Shown here piece by piece: positions 1 to 8,703 of a DNA stretch of 64,000 nt. The translations under genes and the position numbers were made by a program. Below the pieces are notes generated by a model. It worked only from the letters and a program-made list of their open reading frames with translations. It ran no database searches and had not been told where the DNA came from. Source of the stretch: Nocardia goodfellowii (GTDB lineage: Bacteria > Actinomycetota > Actinomycetes > Mycobacteriales > Mycobacteriaceae); the NCBI RefSeq assembly GCF_017875645.1, contig NZ_JAGGMR010000001.1:3906001-3970000 (forward strand), read 5' to 3'. Position 1 is the first letter of the stretch. Every line of letters starts with the position of its first letter.

Positions 1-312
1 GGACATCTGATTCCACCGCGAGCCGAGCTGCGCGGGTAAGGGCCACCAACCACAGTCCCTGATGTACTTGCGTACGGCCGCCGAATCGACGGCCGGGCCA
101 CTCTCTTTCGCAGCCTGGACTGCGGACACAACTCCGAGCGGGATAACCCCATGGAGTCGCGCGTGCGTTGGGTGTGGCGGAACCATGCCGGGGCCTTCTT
201 CCCGTGCGACCGTGAGCGTCTTGAAAGACGGCACCCGGGCCGCGATGAGAATGACCCTCGCCAGTTCGCGACCCGGATCCCGACAGCATCGCCGCAGGAC
301 GCTTAACTGCAT
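1..312 (-). CDS. truncated unknown protein, N-terminal part
   Basis: An open minus-strand frame runs from an ATG at 312 through the left window edge without a stop (104 codons seen). Its translation looks protein-like: an early hydrophobic stretch (LARVILIAARVP), then HARLHGVIPLGVVSAVQAAKESG and a tryptophan pair (DCGWWPLP) near the edge. I do not recognise the family. No clear ribosome binding site precedes the ATG, so the start is uncertain. It is divergent from the regulator starting at 394. The plus-strand frame over the same bases has a less convincing composition. More sequence to the left would settle whether this is a gene. Confidence 0.4.
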   Translation of the reverse strand, partial: MQLSVLRRCCRDPGRELARVILIAARVPSFKTLTVAREEGPGMVPPHPTHARLHGVIPLGVVSAVQAAKESGPAVDSAAVRKYIRDCGWWPLPAQLGSRWNQMS

Positions 313-393
313 TGGATGCTGATCAGAACAGTAAGAGTCCGTTGACCTGCAAACTCGTAATTTTTTACGAACTTCGATCTGTACGCTCGTGAT

Positions 394-1632
394 ATGGGTC
401 CTGAATCACTGATCGGCGGCATCGGCGCCAATATCGCCGTATACCGCAGGGCAATCGAGATGTCGCAAGTGGATCTCGCTGCACGTATAGGCAAGTCGGC
501 CGCATGGGTCGGTCTCGTAGAACGCGGGATCCAGCATCCTGAGAGGTTGACCGACCTGATCAACATCTCGACTGTTCTCGGATGCAGATTGGATGATCTG
601 CTCGGCCAGCCAATCGACTCACTGATACCCGGCCCGCGTCCCAAAGTCGAAGCGGTCGCGGCGGTCCGCGAGGTGATGCTGCGCGCCGCGGTCCCCGGGC
701 CTCTGTCCGCAACCTCGCCAGTCGAGGTGTCGTTGGATGACGTAGGCCATAGGGTCGCGCAGGCGTGGACTACATGGCACACCTCTCCCACCGCGCATCG
801 TGCGCTGGGGCGGGTGCTGCCGGATCTTCTAGCCGACGCGAATGCGGTCATGGTGGCCGCGAAACACGATGACCCCAGACGCGTGGCCCGTGCCCTATCG
901 GGCACCTACCAAATTGTTCGCCAGTGGCTGCATCATCTTCCCGAAGCCGAACTGTCCTGGATCGCAGCCGAACGCGCGATGCACAACGCGCGTGAAGCCG
1001 ACGACCCTCATCTGATTGCGCTCGGCGCTTGGGCCCTTTCGGCCTCGTATCGGCGGGCAGGCCAGCAGGAGGAGGCAACCAGGCTATGCCTTTCCGCAGC
1101 CGACGAACTGAAGCCGAGGCTCGACCAGAATCCCACTGACGACCTCCTCGCTGACTACGGCATGCTGCACCTCGCTGCGGCGATCTCGGCGGCGCAGAGC
1201 GACGAGGAAGGTCGCGCCTGGGCGCTGCACCGGATCGCGGACGAAGCGGCGCGATCGTTGGGTGCTCGGTATGACCCTTGGACGATGTTCGGAAAGGGGA
1301 ATGTAGCTATCCACTGGCTGGGAATTCGCGCCGAGCTGGGGCACCCCGACGCCATAGTGGACTACGCCTCACGCCTGAACGTCGATGATGTGCCCAGCGT
1401 CGAACGGCGCGCCCGCGTCCTTATCGACACCGCACGCGGCCACGTCCAGCAAAAGAACGATGAGGCGGCCGTCCTCACCCTGCTCGACGCCGAAAAGATC
1501 TCAGCCGACGAGATCCACGACTCCGGACTTGTTCGAGAGCTGCTACGAGAAATGCTGTTCCGAGATCACGCCCGCGCTCGCCCCCACGTCCGGGCGCTGG
1601 CTCTGCGCTGCCGAATGCTCAACGCGGCCTGA
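394..1632 (+). CDS. XRE-family HTH regulator with TPR-like C-terminal region
   Basis: A 412-aa protein. Residues about 8-65 form an XRE/Cro-type helix-turn-helix (MSQVDLAARIGKSAAWVGLVERG, here as seen around the recognition helix IGKSAAWVGLVE), followed by a long alpha-helical region rich in Ala, Leu and Arg with repeated A-x-x-A-x-x-x-A spacing, as in TPR-containing actinobacterial XRE regulators. It is followed after 38 bases by the NAD(P)HX repair fusion on the same strand, so the two are probably co-transcribed. The architecture is the same as that of the regulator at 48903. The ligand and operator are unknown. HTH assignment is firm; TPR assignment is by composition and family knowledge. 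Confidence 0.85.
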   Translation: MGPESLIGGIGANIAVYRRAIEMSQVDLAARIGKSAAWVGLVERGIQHPERLTDLINISTVLGCRLDDLLGQPIDSLIPGPRPKVEAVAAVREVMLRAAVPGPLSATSPVEVSLDDVGHRVAQAWTTWHTSPTAHRALGRVLPDLLADANAVMVAAKHDDPRRVARALSGTYQIVRQWLHHLPEAELSWIAAERAMHNAREADDPHLIALGAWALSASYRRAGQQEEATRLCLSAADELKPRLDQNPTDDLLADYGMLHLAAAISAAQSDEEGRAWALHRIADEAARSLGARYDPWTMFGKGNVAIHWLGIRAELGHPDAIVDYASRLNVDDVPSVERRARVLIDTARGHVQQKNDEAAVLTLLDAEKISADEIHDSGLVRELLREMLFRDHARARPHVRALALRCRMLNAA

Positions 1633-1670
1633 TTGTGCGTGGATCTGGTGGAATACCTCTCGTGGAGAAT

Positions 1671-3161
1671 ATGACAGCTCGCTACGCCTATGCGGCTACT
1701 GATGTGCTGGCAGCAGTGGCGAAGGAACTTCAGCAGGGAGCGCCAGACCGCCTGCTCCGCAAGGCCGCTGGCGGGCTAGCCGTCATCATCGCCGAGGAGT
1801 TGCAAGTCCGATGCGGCAGCGTCTACGGCCGCCGTGTCGCGTTGCTCGTCGGCACCGGTAACAACGGTGCCGACGCCGTGCTTGCTGGTGTCCGGCTTCG
1901 TCGGCGCGGCGTGGCGGTCGACGCCGTGCTGACCGGCGACTCTGCATACGAGCCGGGTGTTCGTCAGCTGGCCGCCGCTGGCGGGCAGATCATTACCGCT
2001 TCCAACACCGAGACTGCAATCCGCGCCGTGGAAACTGCCGAACTGGTTGTCGACGGCATCCTCGGTGAAAGCGGTACCGGTGGACTACATGGTTACGCGG
2101 CCGAGCTGGCCGCCGCGATACGGCCCGACACCCCAGTGATCTCAGTCGACCTCCCCAGCGGAGTAGAACCAGACAGCGGGGAAATCCGCGGGCCACACAT
2201 CCGTGCCGACCTTACGGTCACTTTCGCCGCATGGAAGGCCGCCACCTTCCTACCGCCCGCCAGCAACGCCTCCGGGAAACTACGGTTTGTAGACGTCGGC
2301 CTGCCGGGACTACCCACTGAGCCGATCGTGCGCCGTCTCAACGACATTGGCGCTGCCAACCGATGGCCAGTCCCGACCACTACCTCCCACAAATACCTTC
2401 GTGGCGTACTCGGCGTGATCGCGGGATCAGACACCTATCCCGGTGCCGCAGTCTTGGCCGTCATGGGCGCAAAGGAGGCTGGGGCCGGCATCGTTCGATA
2501 TGTCGGCCCGGAACGTGTAACAGCGCACGTGCTCAACGAAGTGCCCGAGGCGGTGCCGGGTGTCGGCCAAGTCCAAGCGTGGCTGCTAGGCAGCGGAGTC
2601 GAGGATGACGAGGAGCAGGACCGCGCCATCGACATCGCACTCACCAGTGGTCTGCCGTGTGTTGTCGATGCCGGCGCTCTCGAGGCATGCGTCCGCAGGC
2701 GCATCGAAGGCCAGCGAGCAACCGGCGCTGACCGGCTGCTACTGACGCCTCACGCCGGTGAGGTAGCCCGGATCCTGGGATGGCTTGGACAAGACGTTCC
2801 TCGCACTAAAGTCGAAGCGAAGCCAGCGCATTTCGGGCTCGAGATCGCCCGCGCTGTCGATGCCACAGTTTTGGTGAAGGGGGCGACAACGATAGTTGTG
2901 CGCCCCGACGGCCTGATCGCTAGCCAGGCCGAGGCTCCACCCTGGCTTGCCACAGCAGGAGCGGGCGATGTCCTGGCAGGAATCGCGGGCGCGCTCATGT
3001 CCGGCGGCGTAGACGCTTTCGATGCGGGAGAGCTTGCCGCCTTAGTCCACGGACGCGCGGCAATGCAGGCGCACCACGCGCGCGGCGGCGGCCCAATCAC
3101 CGCCAGCTCTGTCGCGCAGGCAACGCCAGCGGTGATCGGGCAGCTACTAGGAAACGCGTAA
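1671..3161 (+). CDS. nnr: bifunctional NAD(P)H-hydrate epimerase / ADP-dependent dehydratase
   Basis: A fusion of NnrE (YjeF_N, epimerises R/S NAD(P)HX) and NnrD (carbohydrate-kinase fold, ADP-dependent dehydration back to NAD(P)H). Seen motifs: GTGNNGAD at residues 61-68 and DLPSGV for the epimerase; PHAGE at 360-364, VLVKGATT, and AGAGD ending at Asp433 for the dehydratase. About 496 aa from the ATG at 1671; an upstream in-frame GTG at 1635 is possible but has no better ribosome site. Full-length for the family. The third glycine of the usual GNNGGDG is alanine here (GNNGAD). GC is lower than in the housekeeping genes and it sits behind an XRE regulator rather than in the usual cell-wall/ribosomal setting, so it may be an acquired additional copy. 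Confidence 0.88.
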   Translation: MTARYAYAATDVLAAVAKELQQGAPDRLLRKAAGGLAVIIAEELQVRCGSVYGRRVALLVGTGNNGADAVLAGVRLRRRGVAVDAVLTGDSAYEPGVRQLAAAGGQIITASNTETAIRAVETAELVVDGILGESGTGGLHGYAAELAAAIRPDTPVISVDLPSGVEPDSGEIRGPHIRADLTVTFAAWKAATFLPPASNASGKLRFVDVGLPGLPTEPIVRRLNDIGAANRWPVPTTTSHKYLRGVLGVIAGSDTYPGAAVLAVMGAKEAGAGIVRYVGPERVTAHVLNEVPEAVPGVGQVQAWLLGSGVEDDEEQDRAIDIALTSGLPCVVDAGALEACVRRRIEGQRATGADRLLLTPHAGEVARILGWLGQDVPRTKVEAKPAHFGLEIARAVDATVLVKGATTIVVRPDGLIASQAEAPPWLATAGAGDVLAGIAGALMSGGVDAFDAGELAALVHGRAAMQAHHARGGGPITASSVAQATPAVIGQLLGNA

Positions 3162-3462
3162 CCCCATCAGTTACGTCTCCGCCGCACCCCGCGCGGAATA
3201 GCGATCCGCATCCCGGCCAGCACCGAGCATTTCGCGTCGGATCGGCCACAGCGTCGCAGCAGGTACAGCCGGTGCGGAGGCGGCTGAGTTGGACACTAGT
3301 ACCAAGACCGTGCAGGACCGACCAGCCCGGCGCACGATGTCGTGACCATCCTCGCGTGTGGGGGCTTGATGGCGTTCACATCGAGTAAGGACGTTGTGGC
3401 CCTTCTGTACCGACGCCTCCTGGATCTCATCGCCGCTGGTACCTCCACCCTCGTATGACCGA
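3162..3462. other. intergenic, convergent genes, nothing recognised
   Basis: About 300 bases between the 3' ends of the NAD(P)HX repair gene and the TIR gene. I see no strong hairpin with a T-tract, no RNA gene and no credible reading frame on either strand. Confidence 0.5.
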
Positions 3463-4434
3463 CTAGTTGATTTGATAGAAAGTGAGGCCTACAAGAGGGA
3501 TGCTGGCCAGCAGCATGGTGGTGGCAAAGATTCGAGCCGCGCTCAATCTGGAACTGTGGGTCGTCGACAGATAGATCTCATGGCTGGACGTGTCGAGGCA
3601 GATCGCTGCGAGTCGCGTAGCAACATAGTCGATCCGCTGAGCCCGCAATTCGGCCTCTTCGATAGCAGGGGGGAAGGTGGGGAGGAGCGTGAACTCGATG
3701 TGCGGTCGAAGATCGAGGCAAAGCGGTCGCTTGAAGGACCGACCTTCCAGCGTGGGAGGCAGCGCGGTCGTATGGTTCCAGTTGAAGCTGTTTTTTCCTT
3801 TGTCCCATCTGATATAGCCGCCCGTTTGGACAATCAGCAGGCGATCGAATCCGTGCTTCTCGCCCCAACGCTCTACCTCGCTGTTCACCCGTTCCGAGCG
3901 TGCTGCGGCAGGCGAAGCGATCAGGATGAACCACTTGGACAGTTCCATTGCCTCTTCCGCCAGATCAACGCGGTCGGGCCGGTCGGGGTCCTCGAAGAGG
4001 GTGATTCCTTGCTTGCGGGTGCCCCGCGCAGCCCTAATTAGCGCGTGCTGGAGCTCCACAACCGTCGGATCATGAAAAGCGGCGCTGTAGCTCATGTAGG
4101 CGTCGATTCGAGATTTCATGGCAAGGCGCTCGGCAATGCGTTGACGCCGATGCTCCCCACGAAGGGCGAAGCCGACCGCAGGAGCACCGAGGAGGATCCG
4201 AAAGGTAGCGCGGAGGACGGGCAGACCGGCCTCGGCGACCTCGTCCAGCGCGGCGCCCCACTCCTCGCGATAGCGCGGTCGATCACGCGGAGGCAGGAAC
4301 CACAACGAAACTGCAGCCAGGAACATCTGCATCCGAATCTTGCCGACCGCAACACGCAGACTCGTCATTCTGAGGGCATGTGCGGAGCGTTCCGCCCCGA
4401 TTACGTCGAGGACCTCCGCAACGGCCCCCATCAC
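3463..4434 (-). CDS. TIR-domain protein with C-terminal membrane anchor
   Basis: 323 aa. Residues about 40-95 (FLPPRDRPRYREEWGAAL then an amphipathic stretch) resemble the short prefix region found in actinobacterial and ADOP-type proteins encoded next to PadR regulators. Residues about 110-240 are a bacterial TIR domain: beta-A RIDAYMSYS, BB-loop region with FEDPDRPDRVDLAEEA, the hydrophobic strand WFILIASP, and SEVERW with Glu186 in the place of the catalytic glutamate of NADase TIRs. A hydrophobic segment (FATTMLLASIPLVGLTF) ends the protein, a likely single C-terminal membrane helix. The start overlaps the stop of the upstream PadR gene (ATGA), so expression is coupled. By analogy TIR may cleave NAD or make a nucleotide signal; this is inference. 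GC is low for the window. Confidence 0.75.
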   Translation of the reverse strand: MMGAVAEVLDVIGAERSAHALRMTSLRVAVGKIRMQMFLAAVSLWFLPPRDRPRYREEWGAALDEVAEAGLPVLRATFRILLGAPAVGFALRGEHRRQRIAERLAMKSRIDAYMSYSAAFHDPTVVELQHALIRAARGTRKQGITLFEDPDRPDRVDLAEEAMELSKWFILIASPAAARSERVNSEVERWGEKHGFDRLLIVQTGGYIRWDKGKNSFNWNHTTALPPTLEGRSFKRPLCLDLRPHIEFTLLPTFPPAIEEAELRAQRIDYVATRLAAICLDTSSHEIYLSTTHSSRLSAARIFATTMLLASIPLVGLTFYQIN

Positions 4435-4778
4435 ACCACCCCCGGCCGTGGAATGAACTGCTGCGCGAGTGCAGGTGTAGCCGAGGGCGCCAACTGCTGT
4501 TGTGCCTTGTTGATCTCGATCTGTGCCCTTGCAGCCCCGTCGTCGGTGAGTTGGTAGTGACGGCGGCGGCGTCGCCCTTCCCGTGATTCGTCGATCTTCT
4601 CGAATTCGCTGGTGACCCAGCCGGCGGTCTCGAGGCGCGCAAGGATCGGGTAAATGCTGCCGGTGGCCAGGCCGGACTCTTGGGCAATCTTCAACCCGTA
4701 GTGCTCGTCGGCTGGCCGGCTCAGTAGCACCCGTAGGACTTGCAAGGTCTGAAGGGTTATGCGGACGTCGCGCACCAT
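4431..4778 (-). CDS. PadR-family transcriptional regulator
   Basis: 115 aa winged-helix regulator. The signature is clear: LQVLRVLLSRPADEHYGLKI, then SGLATGSIYPILARLETAGW (the recognition helix and wing entry), then a basic wing (EGRRRRRHYQLTDDG). The C-terminal helix used for dimerisation is short, as in the PadR-s2 subfamily. The gene overlaps the following TIR gene by four bases. Two near-identical operator-like repeats lie directly at and upstream of its start (4780-4793 and 4807-4820), suggesting that it represses itself, the TIR gene and perhaps the divergent membrane protein. Confidence 0.88.
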   Translation of the reverse strand: MVRDVRITLQTLQVLRVLLSRPADEHYGLKIAQESGLATGSIYPILARLETAGWVTSEFEKIDESREGRRRRRHYQLTDDGAARAQIEINKAQQQLAPSATPALAQQFIPRPGVV

Positions 4779-4779
4779 G

Positions 4780-4820
4780 TGTAAAACTCTACACTGGGTA
4801 GGCTAGTATGAAACTCTACA
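4780..4820. promoter_or_regulatory. paired PadR-type operator repeats
   Basis: Two copies of a 14-base element sharing AAACTCTACA: TGTAAAACTCTACA at 4780-4793 and TATGAAACTCTACA at 4807-4820, 27 bases apart start to start. The first has the TGTA-N6-TACA dyad often seen in PadR operators. They lie in the divergent region between the PadR/TIR pair and the small membrane protein gene, the first one touching the PadR start codon. Binding is inferred from position and symmetry. Confidence 0.55.
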
Positions 4821-4882
4821 ATGGTCTGAGCTGGGCGCATCCCAGAAGGCCTCATGTGATCGTTGGGGAGAAGTGAAGTCTG

Positions 4883-5338
4883 ATGATGCAGATCGGTTCG
4901 AGTGCCTTCTGGTTGACACTCACGGCGATCGTCGTGGTGCCGCTCATATGCGGGATCGTGTGCGGCTTCGCAGCCTCCAACGGAGGCGCGAGCGCGTGGC
5001 AGTCGGTGGAGACCGGCTTCTCCAAGTTCGCTTCGGCGATGGGGCTGGCGATCCTGCTTGCCGGATTCATCGTGGCTCTCGGAGCTGCCAATGCAGCCTT
5101 CGACGCGGCGAACAAGGACGAGAAGAAGCTGGAATGCCGTTCAGTCGCAGTGTGGGGGTTGCAGGTCGAGCATGATCGGGCCGCTGGCCATCTCAAGGCT
5201 AGACGGCTGCTCCTACACCCGGAGGTGCTCGGCGGCGAGGTTGGCGGCGAAGCGTCTCTTTTCGGTCAGCACGTGCTGGTCATCGGTGCAGTCGGAACTG
5301 ACCACCACGCCTCGTATCTGTGGACAATGGCCACATAG
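4883..5338 (+). CDS. small two-helix membrane protein, C-terminus unusual
   Basis: 151 aa from an ATG at 4883 preceded by GGGGAGAAG (about 4865-4873), a good ribosome site. Residues about 8-31 (FWLTLTAIVVVPLICGIVCGF) and about 50-75 (ASAMGLAILLAGFIVALGA) are predicted membrane helices; residues 76-90 are charged. From about residue 90 on, composition changes and the frame runs into what looks like a decayed region, so the original protein may have been shorter and the tail acquired by frame loss. Divergent from the PadR/TIR pair and sharing its control region; a functional link is possible but unproven. Family not recognised. Confidence 0.45.
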   Translation: MMQIGSSAFWLTLTAIVVVPLICGIVCGFAASNGGASAWQSVETGFSKFASAMGLAILLAGFIVALGAANAAFDAANKDEKKLECRSVAVWGLQVEHDRAAGHLKARRLLLHPEVLGGEVGGEASLFGQHVLVIGAVGTDHHASYLWTMAT

Positions 5339-5760
5339 CCTTCACGGTACGGCCAGCTCAGGGCGTAGGTGGTGCTGTTGCCTCGCAGCAGACCACATTA
5401 CGCGAACAGTTTCTGTGCCCAATGCGATTTGCCGTCGGCCATGGCTGTCAGGACCGTGCGGGCGGTCGTGCGTGAGCCATGCTGCTCTTAGATCGTGGCA
5501 AAGGGCGCGCCGTCGAGCCGCCCTGCCCGGGTACGCGGCTGGAGGGGCGCTAGATCCGGCAGGTCGCGACCGCGACGGCCTTGGTCTCGACCAGGTGGCC
5601 GTCGCGCTCGTCATGGCGCGCCCGCGTGTCCACAATCCCAGCGTCGCTGCCTGCTCTTTTTCAGTCAGACGGCTGATCCTCGGGTCGCGATGTTGGCGTT
5701 GAAGTAGTCGATGAACTCCCCGAGTGGACGCGGAGTTCACCCGAGAGAAGCTGTACACCG
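5339..5760 (-). pseudogene. decayed coding remnant, several frameshifts
   Basis: Minus-strand pieces in different frames read like one broken gene: FIDYFNANIATRGSAV, then LTEKEQAATLGLW, then DTRARHDERDGHLVETKAVA, then SRTTARTVLTAMADGKSHW, with stops and frame changes between them. No single frame covers the stretch and I cannot name the family. This would fit debris left by a past insertion in an accessory segment. Low confidence because the reconstruction is by eye. Confidence 0.3.
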
Positions 5761-6054
5761 ACACCTCGCCCCAGTGCCAACCCGTCGGCGATCAAAGCGT
5801 TGTTTATGAGTTAGGCGCCGGATCGCCTACCCCGAGGTGTCGAAGAACCGACCCGCGCGCTGTCGGCAGCCGAAGCCTCTCGGTTCGTTGGTCTTCTGTG
5901 GGCCATGGCTGGCCGGTTCGAAAAGCGCGGTTCGCGGCAAGAGAGTGCGTTGTGCATCCAGCGTCTCCAGGCTTCCCCTGGTAAAACTCGGTAGCGGGAG
6001 GTGCGCTGGATCGGTCACCCTAGGTCCAGCACCGAGACCTCCACCAACTGTCAG
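5761..6054. other. intergenic, nothing recognised
   Basis: About 290 bases before the orphan gene at 6067. Short frames occur on both strands but none has a plausible ribosome site plus protein-like composition. No RNA gene seen. Confidence 0.4.
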
Positions 6055-6066
6055 ATGAGGCCGAGC

Positions 6067-7005
6067 ATGACGAAGAAGTACGGGCGGAAGAACCCGAACA
6101 GGCCTTCAAAGCCGTCGGCGCCTCCGAAGAAGAACCGACAATCGCTGCCGGAGCTTAAGGTCGTGCCGAAGCGGGAACGCGGTGGGACTCTCACAGCCAG
6201 ATGGATCACCCATCAGGACTCCATCCTCCCGGTGGCACTAAAGTTCCGGCCCCCGCTGCGCGAATACTCCGCCGAGCCAGCGCATTTCGAGTACCACTGG
6301 CAGCACCTCACCTATGCTTTCGGCCTACCTGATCCCGCAGATTTTCCCCCACTCACCTCTCCTGTCGATTCGGCGGACCGTCGGAACCTGATGAGATTCG
6401 TCCAGGTCTGCGAGAAGACCGCGGCTTACAGCGTGGTTAGCCACAAAGGTGGGATGACGATGTCGCTTGAGAACGGTGACGCAACGATGGCCTTCAACCG
6501 AGCCGAAGACGATATCACTGTGGGGTTCTCGGTGAGGTTCCGGCAGTTGCACAGCTCGAGTGCTGGCGATCCCGACTTTTCGAACGTCGCCAACATCCTG
6601 GCCAAGTACGCCAAACGGGAGTCCGACGGCCATGCCGGAAAGCGGATGGAAATTCTCGCGGCTTGGCGCAAAGCTCGGGGCCAGCTGATGAATCAGCCCT
6701 TGCAAAACATCGTGTGCCGCACGGTACTTGCGAGCCACGGCTACACGTCTGCCCAGATCGACCAGCTCGAAATGTACGGCGACGTGAACCCGGCCGAGAT
6801 CATCAACTTGTACAACTACGGCGAGTTGATCCACTTCGGCAAACACAGCGAGGCCTACGACGAACTCGCCGAAGACCCCGAACAGGAGGGGATCCAGTAC
6901 CACAACTTCATGGTTTCGATGCTCGGCTTGGTTCACCTCTATTTTGGGTTCTCCATGGTTATCCAAGCGGCGCTGAAAGGTCCATCCTCAGCTATCAAAG
7001 GCTGA
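6067..7005 (+). CDS. hypothetical protein, orphan
   Basis: 312 aa if started at the ATG at 6067 (an in-frame ATG at 6055 is also possible). The first 35 residues are very basic and proline-rich (KKYGRKNPNRPSKPSAPPKK), likely disordered or nucleic-acid-binding; the remainder is a compact acidic domain with FVQVCEKTAAYSVVSHKGG near residue 115 and a hydrophobic C-terminal segment (FMVSMLGLVHLYFGFSMVI) that could be a helix. I recognise no family. GC is clearly lower than in pepQ-efp-nusB downstream, consistent with transfer. It stands alone, with decayed sequence on its left and a 530-base gene-free stretch on its right. Confidence 0.6.
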   Translation: MTKKYGRKNPNRPSKPSAPPKKNRQSLPELKVVPKRERGGTLTARWITHQDSILPVALKFRPPLREYSAEPAHFEYHWQHLTYAFGLPDPADFPPLTSPVDSADRRNLMRFVQVCEKTAAYSVVSHKGGMTMSLENGDATMAFNRAEDDITVGFSVRFRQLHSSSAGDPDFSNVANILAKYAKRESDGHAGKRMEILAAWRKARGQLMNQPLQNIVCRTVLASHGYTSAQIDQLEMYGDVNPAEIINLYNYGELIHFGKHSEAYDELAEDPEQEGIQYHNFMVSMLGLVHLYFGFSMVIQAALKGPSSAIKG

Positions 7006-7535
7006 TCAATTCGGACGCGGATCCGTTGGCTCAACTCGGTTTTCGGGTAGATGACATGACGGCATCGTGTAATCGGCATTACAGCGCGATGGGACCGTGC
7101 GCGAACCGGCGAGTTAGCGGATCGAAAACTTTCCGCATGCCGGACGTGTAAACACCACCGGGCGAGGCATCAGACCAGCCGTCTCACAACATCATCGCCG
7201 AGGCAGCATCGGCCCAGGCAAAACGACCGCTTCATCTGCCCTACCACCGATAATCGTCTCAATCACCAGCTGTGACCTGAACCCGCAGGCCGTCCCCGTC
7301 CCGTGTTCGATCGTGTCCGGCCGTGGGCAATCGAAGATGGGAACCGGAACCTATCGATACCGGCGGTCCGGTGGCATCAGATCGAATAGGAATCCGCGAT
7401 GACGAGGCGTCTTCCGGTTGCCCACGTTTTGCGTCTCCCGCCAGTGGCACAGACCGGCAACGAAGCGATGCCGGCTGATCGCCGGTCTCGTGTTGTGGCT
7501 CCGCGGGGCGGCGTGTCGGCGGTAGTTTGGTTTCC
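7006..7535. other. gene-free stretch, junction to core genome
   Basis: About 530 bases between the orphan and pepQ. No convincing reading frame, tRNA, hairpin terminator or attachment site is visible to me. GC rises toward pepQ, so the boundary between accessory and core sequence probably lies here. Confidence 0.4.
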
Positions 7536-8663
7536 ATGTGTGCTGATCACGCGGCCCCTGGGCCCGATTACGCGGCGCGCCGTAGCGCGTTGCGGAGTCT
7601 GCTGATGGAGAACGAGGTCGACGCCCTGCTGGTCACCGATCTGGTGAACGTCAGGTACCTCACCGGCTTCACCGGGTCCAACGCGGCACTGCTGGTGCAC
7701 GCGTGGGAAATGCGGAATGCCGAGGAGCGCACGGTGATCGGCACCGACGGCCGCTACCGCGACCAGGTCGCCCAGCAGGTCCCCGATCTGCGTGCCGAGA
7801 TCGCGCGCGCCACCGCCCGGCGCATCATGGAGCTGGCGGGGGAATGGCAGGTCGGGCGGGTCGGCTACGAAAGCCACATCGTCACCGTCGACCAGCAGCG
7901 GGGATTCGCTGAGCAGAAGACGGGCCTGGAACTGGTGCCGATTCCCGGTCTGGTCGAACAGTTACGCATGGTCAAGGACGATTACGAGGTGGCCCAGTTG
8001 CGGGCTGCCTGCGCCGCCGGTGACGCCGCGCTGGCCACGATCCTGGAACGTGGTGCGCTCCGCCCCGGCCGCACCGAACGACAGGTCGCCCGAGACCTGG
8101 AATGGGCCATGTACGAGCACGGCGCGGAGGCGATCGCGTTCGAGACCATCGTCGCCGCGGGCCCCAATTCGGCGATTCCGCATCACCGCCCGACCGGCGC
8201 GATCTTGCGGGCCGGTGACTTCGTCAAGATCGACTTCGGCGCGGTGATCGGCGGCTACCACTCGGATATGACCCGCACCTTCGTGCTCGGCGCACCCAGC
8301 GATTGGCAGCGCGAGGTGTATGCCCTGGTGGAGGAGTCGCAGCGGGCCGGGCGCAACGCGTTGCGCCCGGGCGCGGAGGTCGTCGATGTCGACGCCGCCG
8401 CACGCTCGGTCATCGAAGCCGCCGGGCACGGCAGGCTGTTCTCGCACGGTCTCGGGCACGGTGTCGGACTGCGGATCCATGAAGCACCGGGGATCATGAA
8501 ATCCGGAACCGGTACACTTCTGTCCGGCGTGGCGGTGACCGTCGAACCCGGTGTGTACTTTCCCGGCCGCGGCGGGGTCCGGATCGAGGACACGCTCGTG
8601 GTGCGGGAGGGGGGCCCGGAGTTGCTCACCAACACCAGCAAAGACCTGACCGTCGTCGAATGA
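7536..8663 (+). CDS. pepQ: Xaa-Pro aminopeptidase, M24B family
   Basis: A cytosolic proline-specific dinuclear-metal peptidase of about 375 aa. N-terminal creatinase-like domain (about 1-130, starting [19 protein letters not shown]) and C-terminal pita-bread catalytic domain. Metal ligands are visible in order: the two aspartates of [18 protein letters not shown], His in [13 protein letters not shown], Glu in VEPGVYFPG and Glu in RIEDTLV. Start chosen at ATG 7536; an in-frame GTG nine bases earlier is less likely. It is followed after 40 bases by efp, the arrangement usual in the Mycobacteriales, where PepQ may also help mature small peptides. Confidence 0.93.
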   Translation: MCADHAAPGPDYAARRSALRSLLMENEVDALLVTDLVNVRYLTGFTGSNAALLVHAWEMRNAEERTVIGTDGRYRDQVAQQVPDLRAEIARATARRIMELAGEWQVGRVGYESHIVTVDQQRGFAEQKTGLELVPIPGLVEQLRMVKDDYEVAQLRAACAAGDAALATILERGALRPGRTERQVARDLEWAMYEHGAEAIAFETIVAAGPNSAIPHHRPTGAILRAGDFVKIDFGAVIGGYHSDMTRTFVLGAPSDWQREVYALVEESQRAGRNALRPGAEVVDVDAAARSVIEAAGHGRLFSHGLGHGVGLRIHEAPGIMKSGTGTLLSGVAVTVEPGVYFPGRGGVRIEDTLVVREGGPELLTNTSKDLTVVE

Positions 8664-8703
8664 CGCCGGCTTTACCTGTTACGAACGAGGAGATCCGAGG
8701 ACA

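Noticed and set aside
62..322. Plus-strand frame of 86 codons at the left edge
   Set aside because: It mirrors the more protein-like minus-strand frame over 1-312 and has low-complexity Ser/Arg/Thr composition.
5001..5760. Intact transposase
   Set aside because: No DDE motif, terminal inverted repeats or target duplication visible; only broken frames remain.
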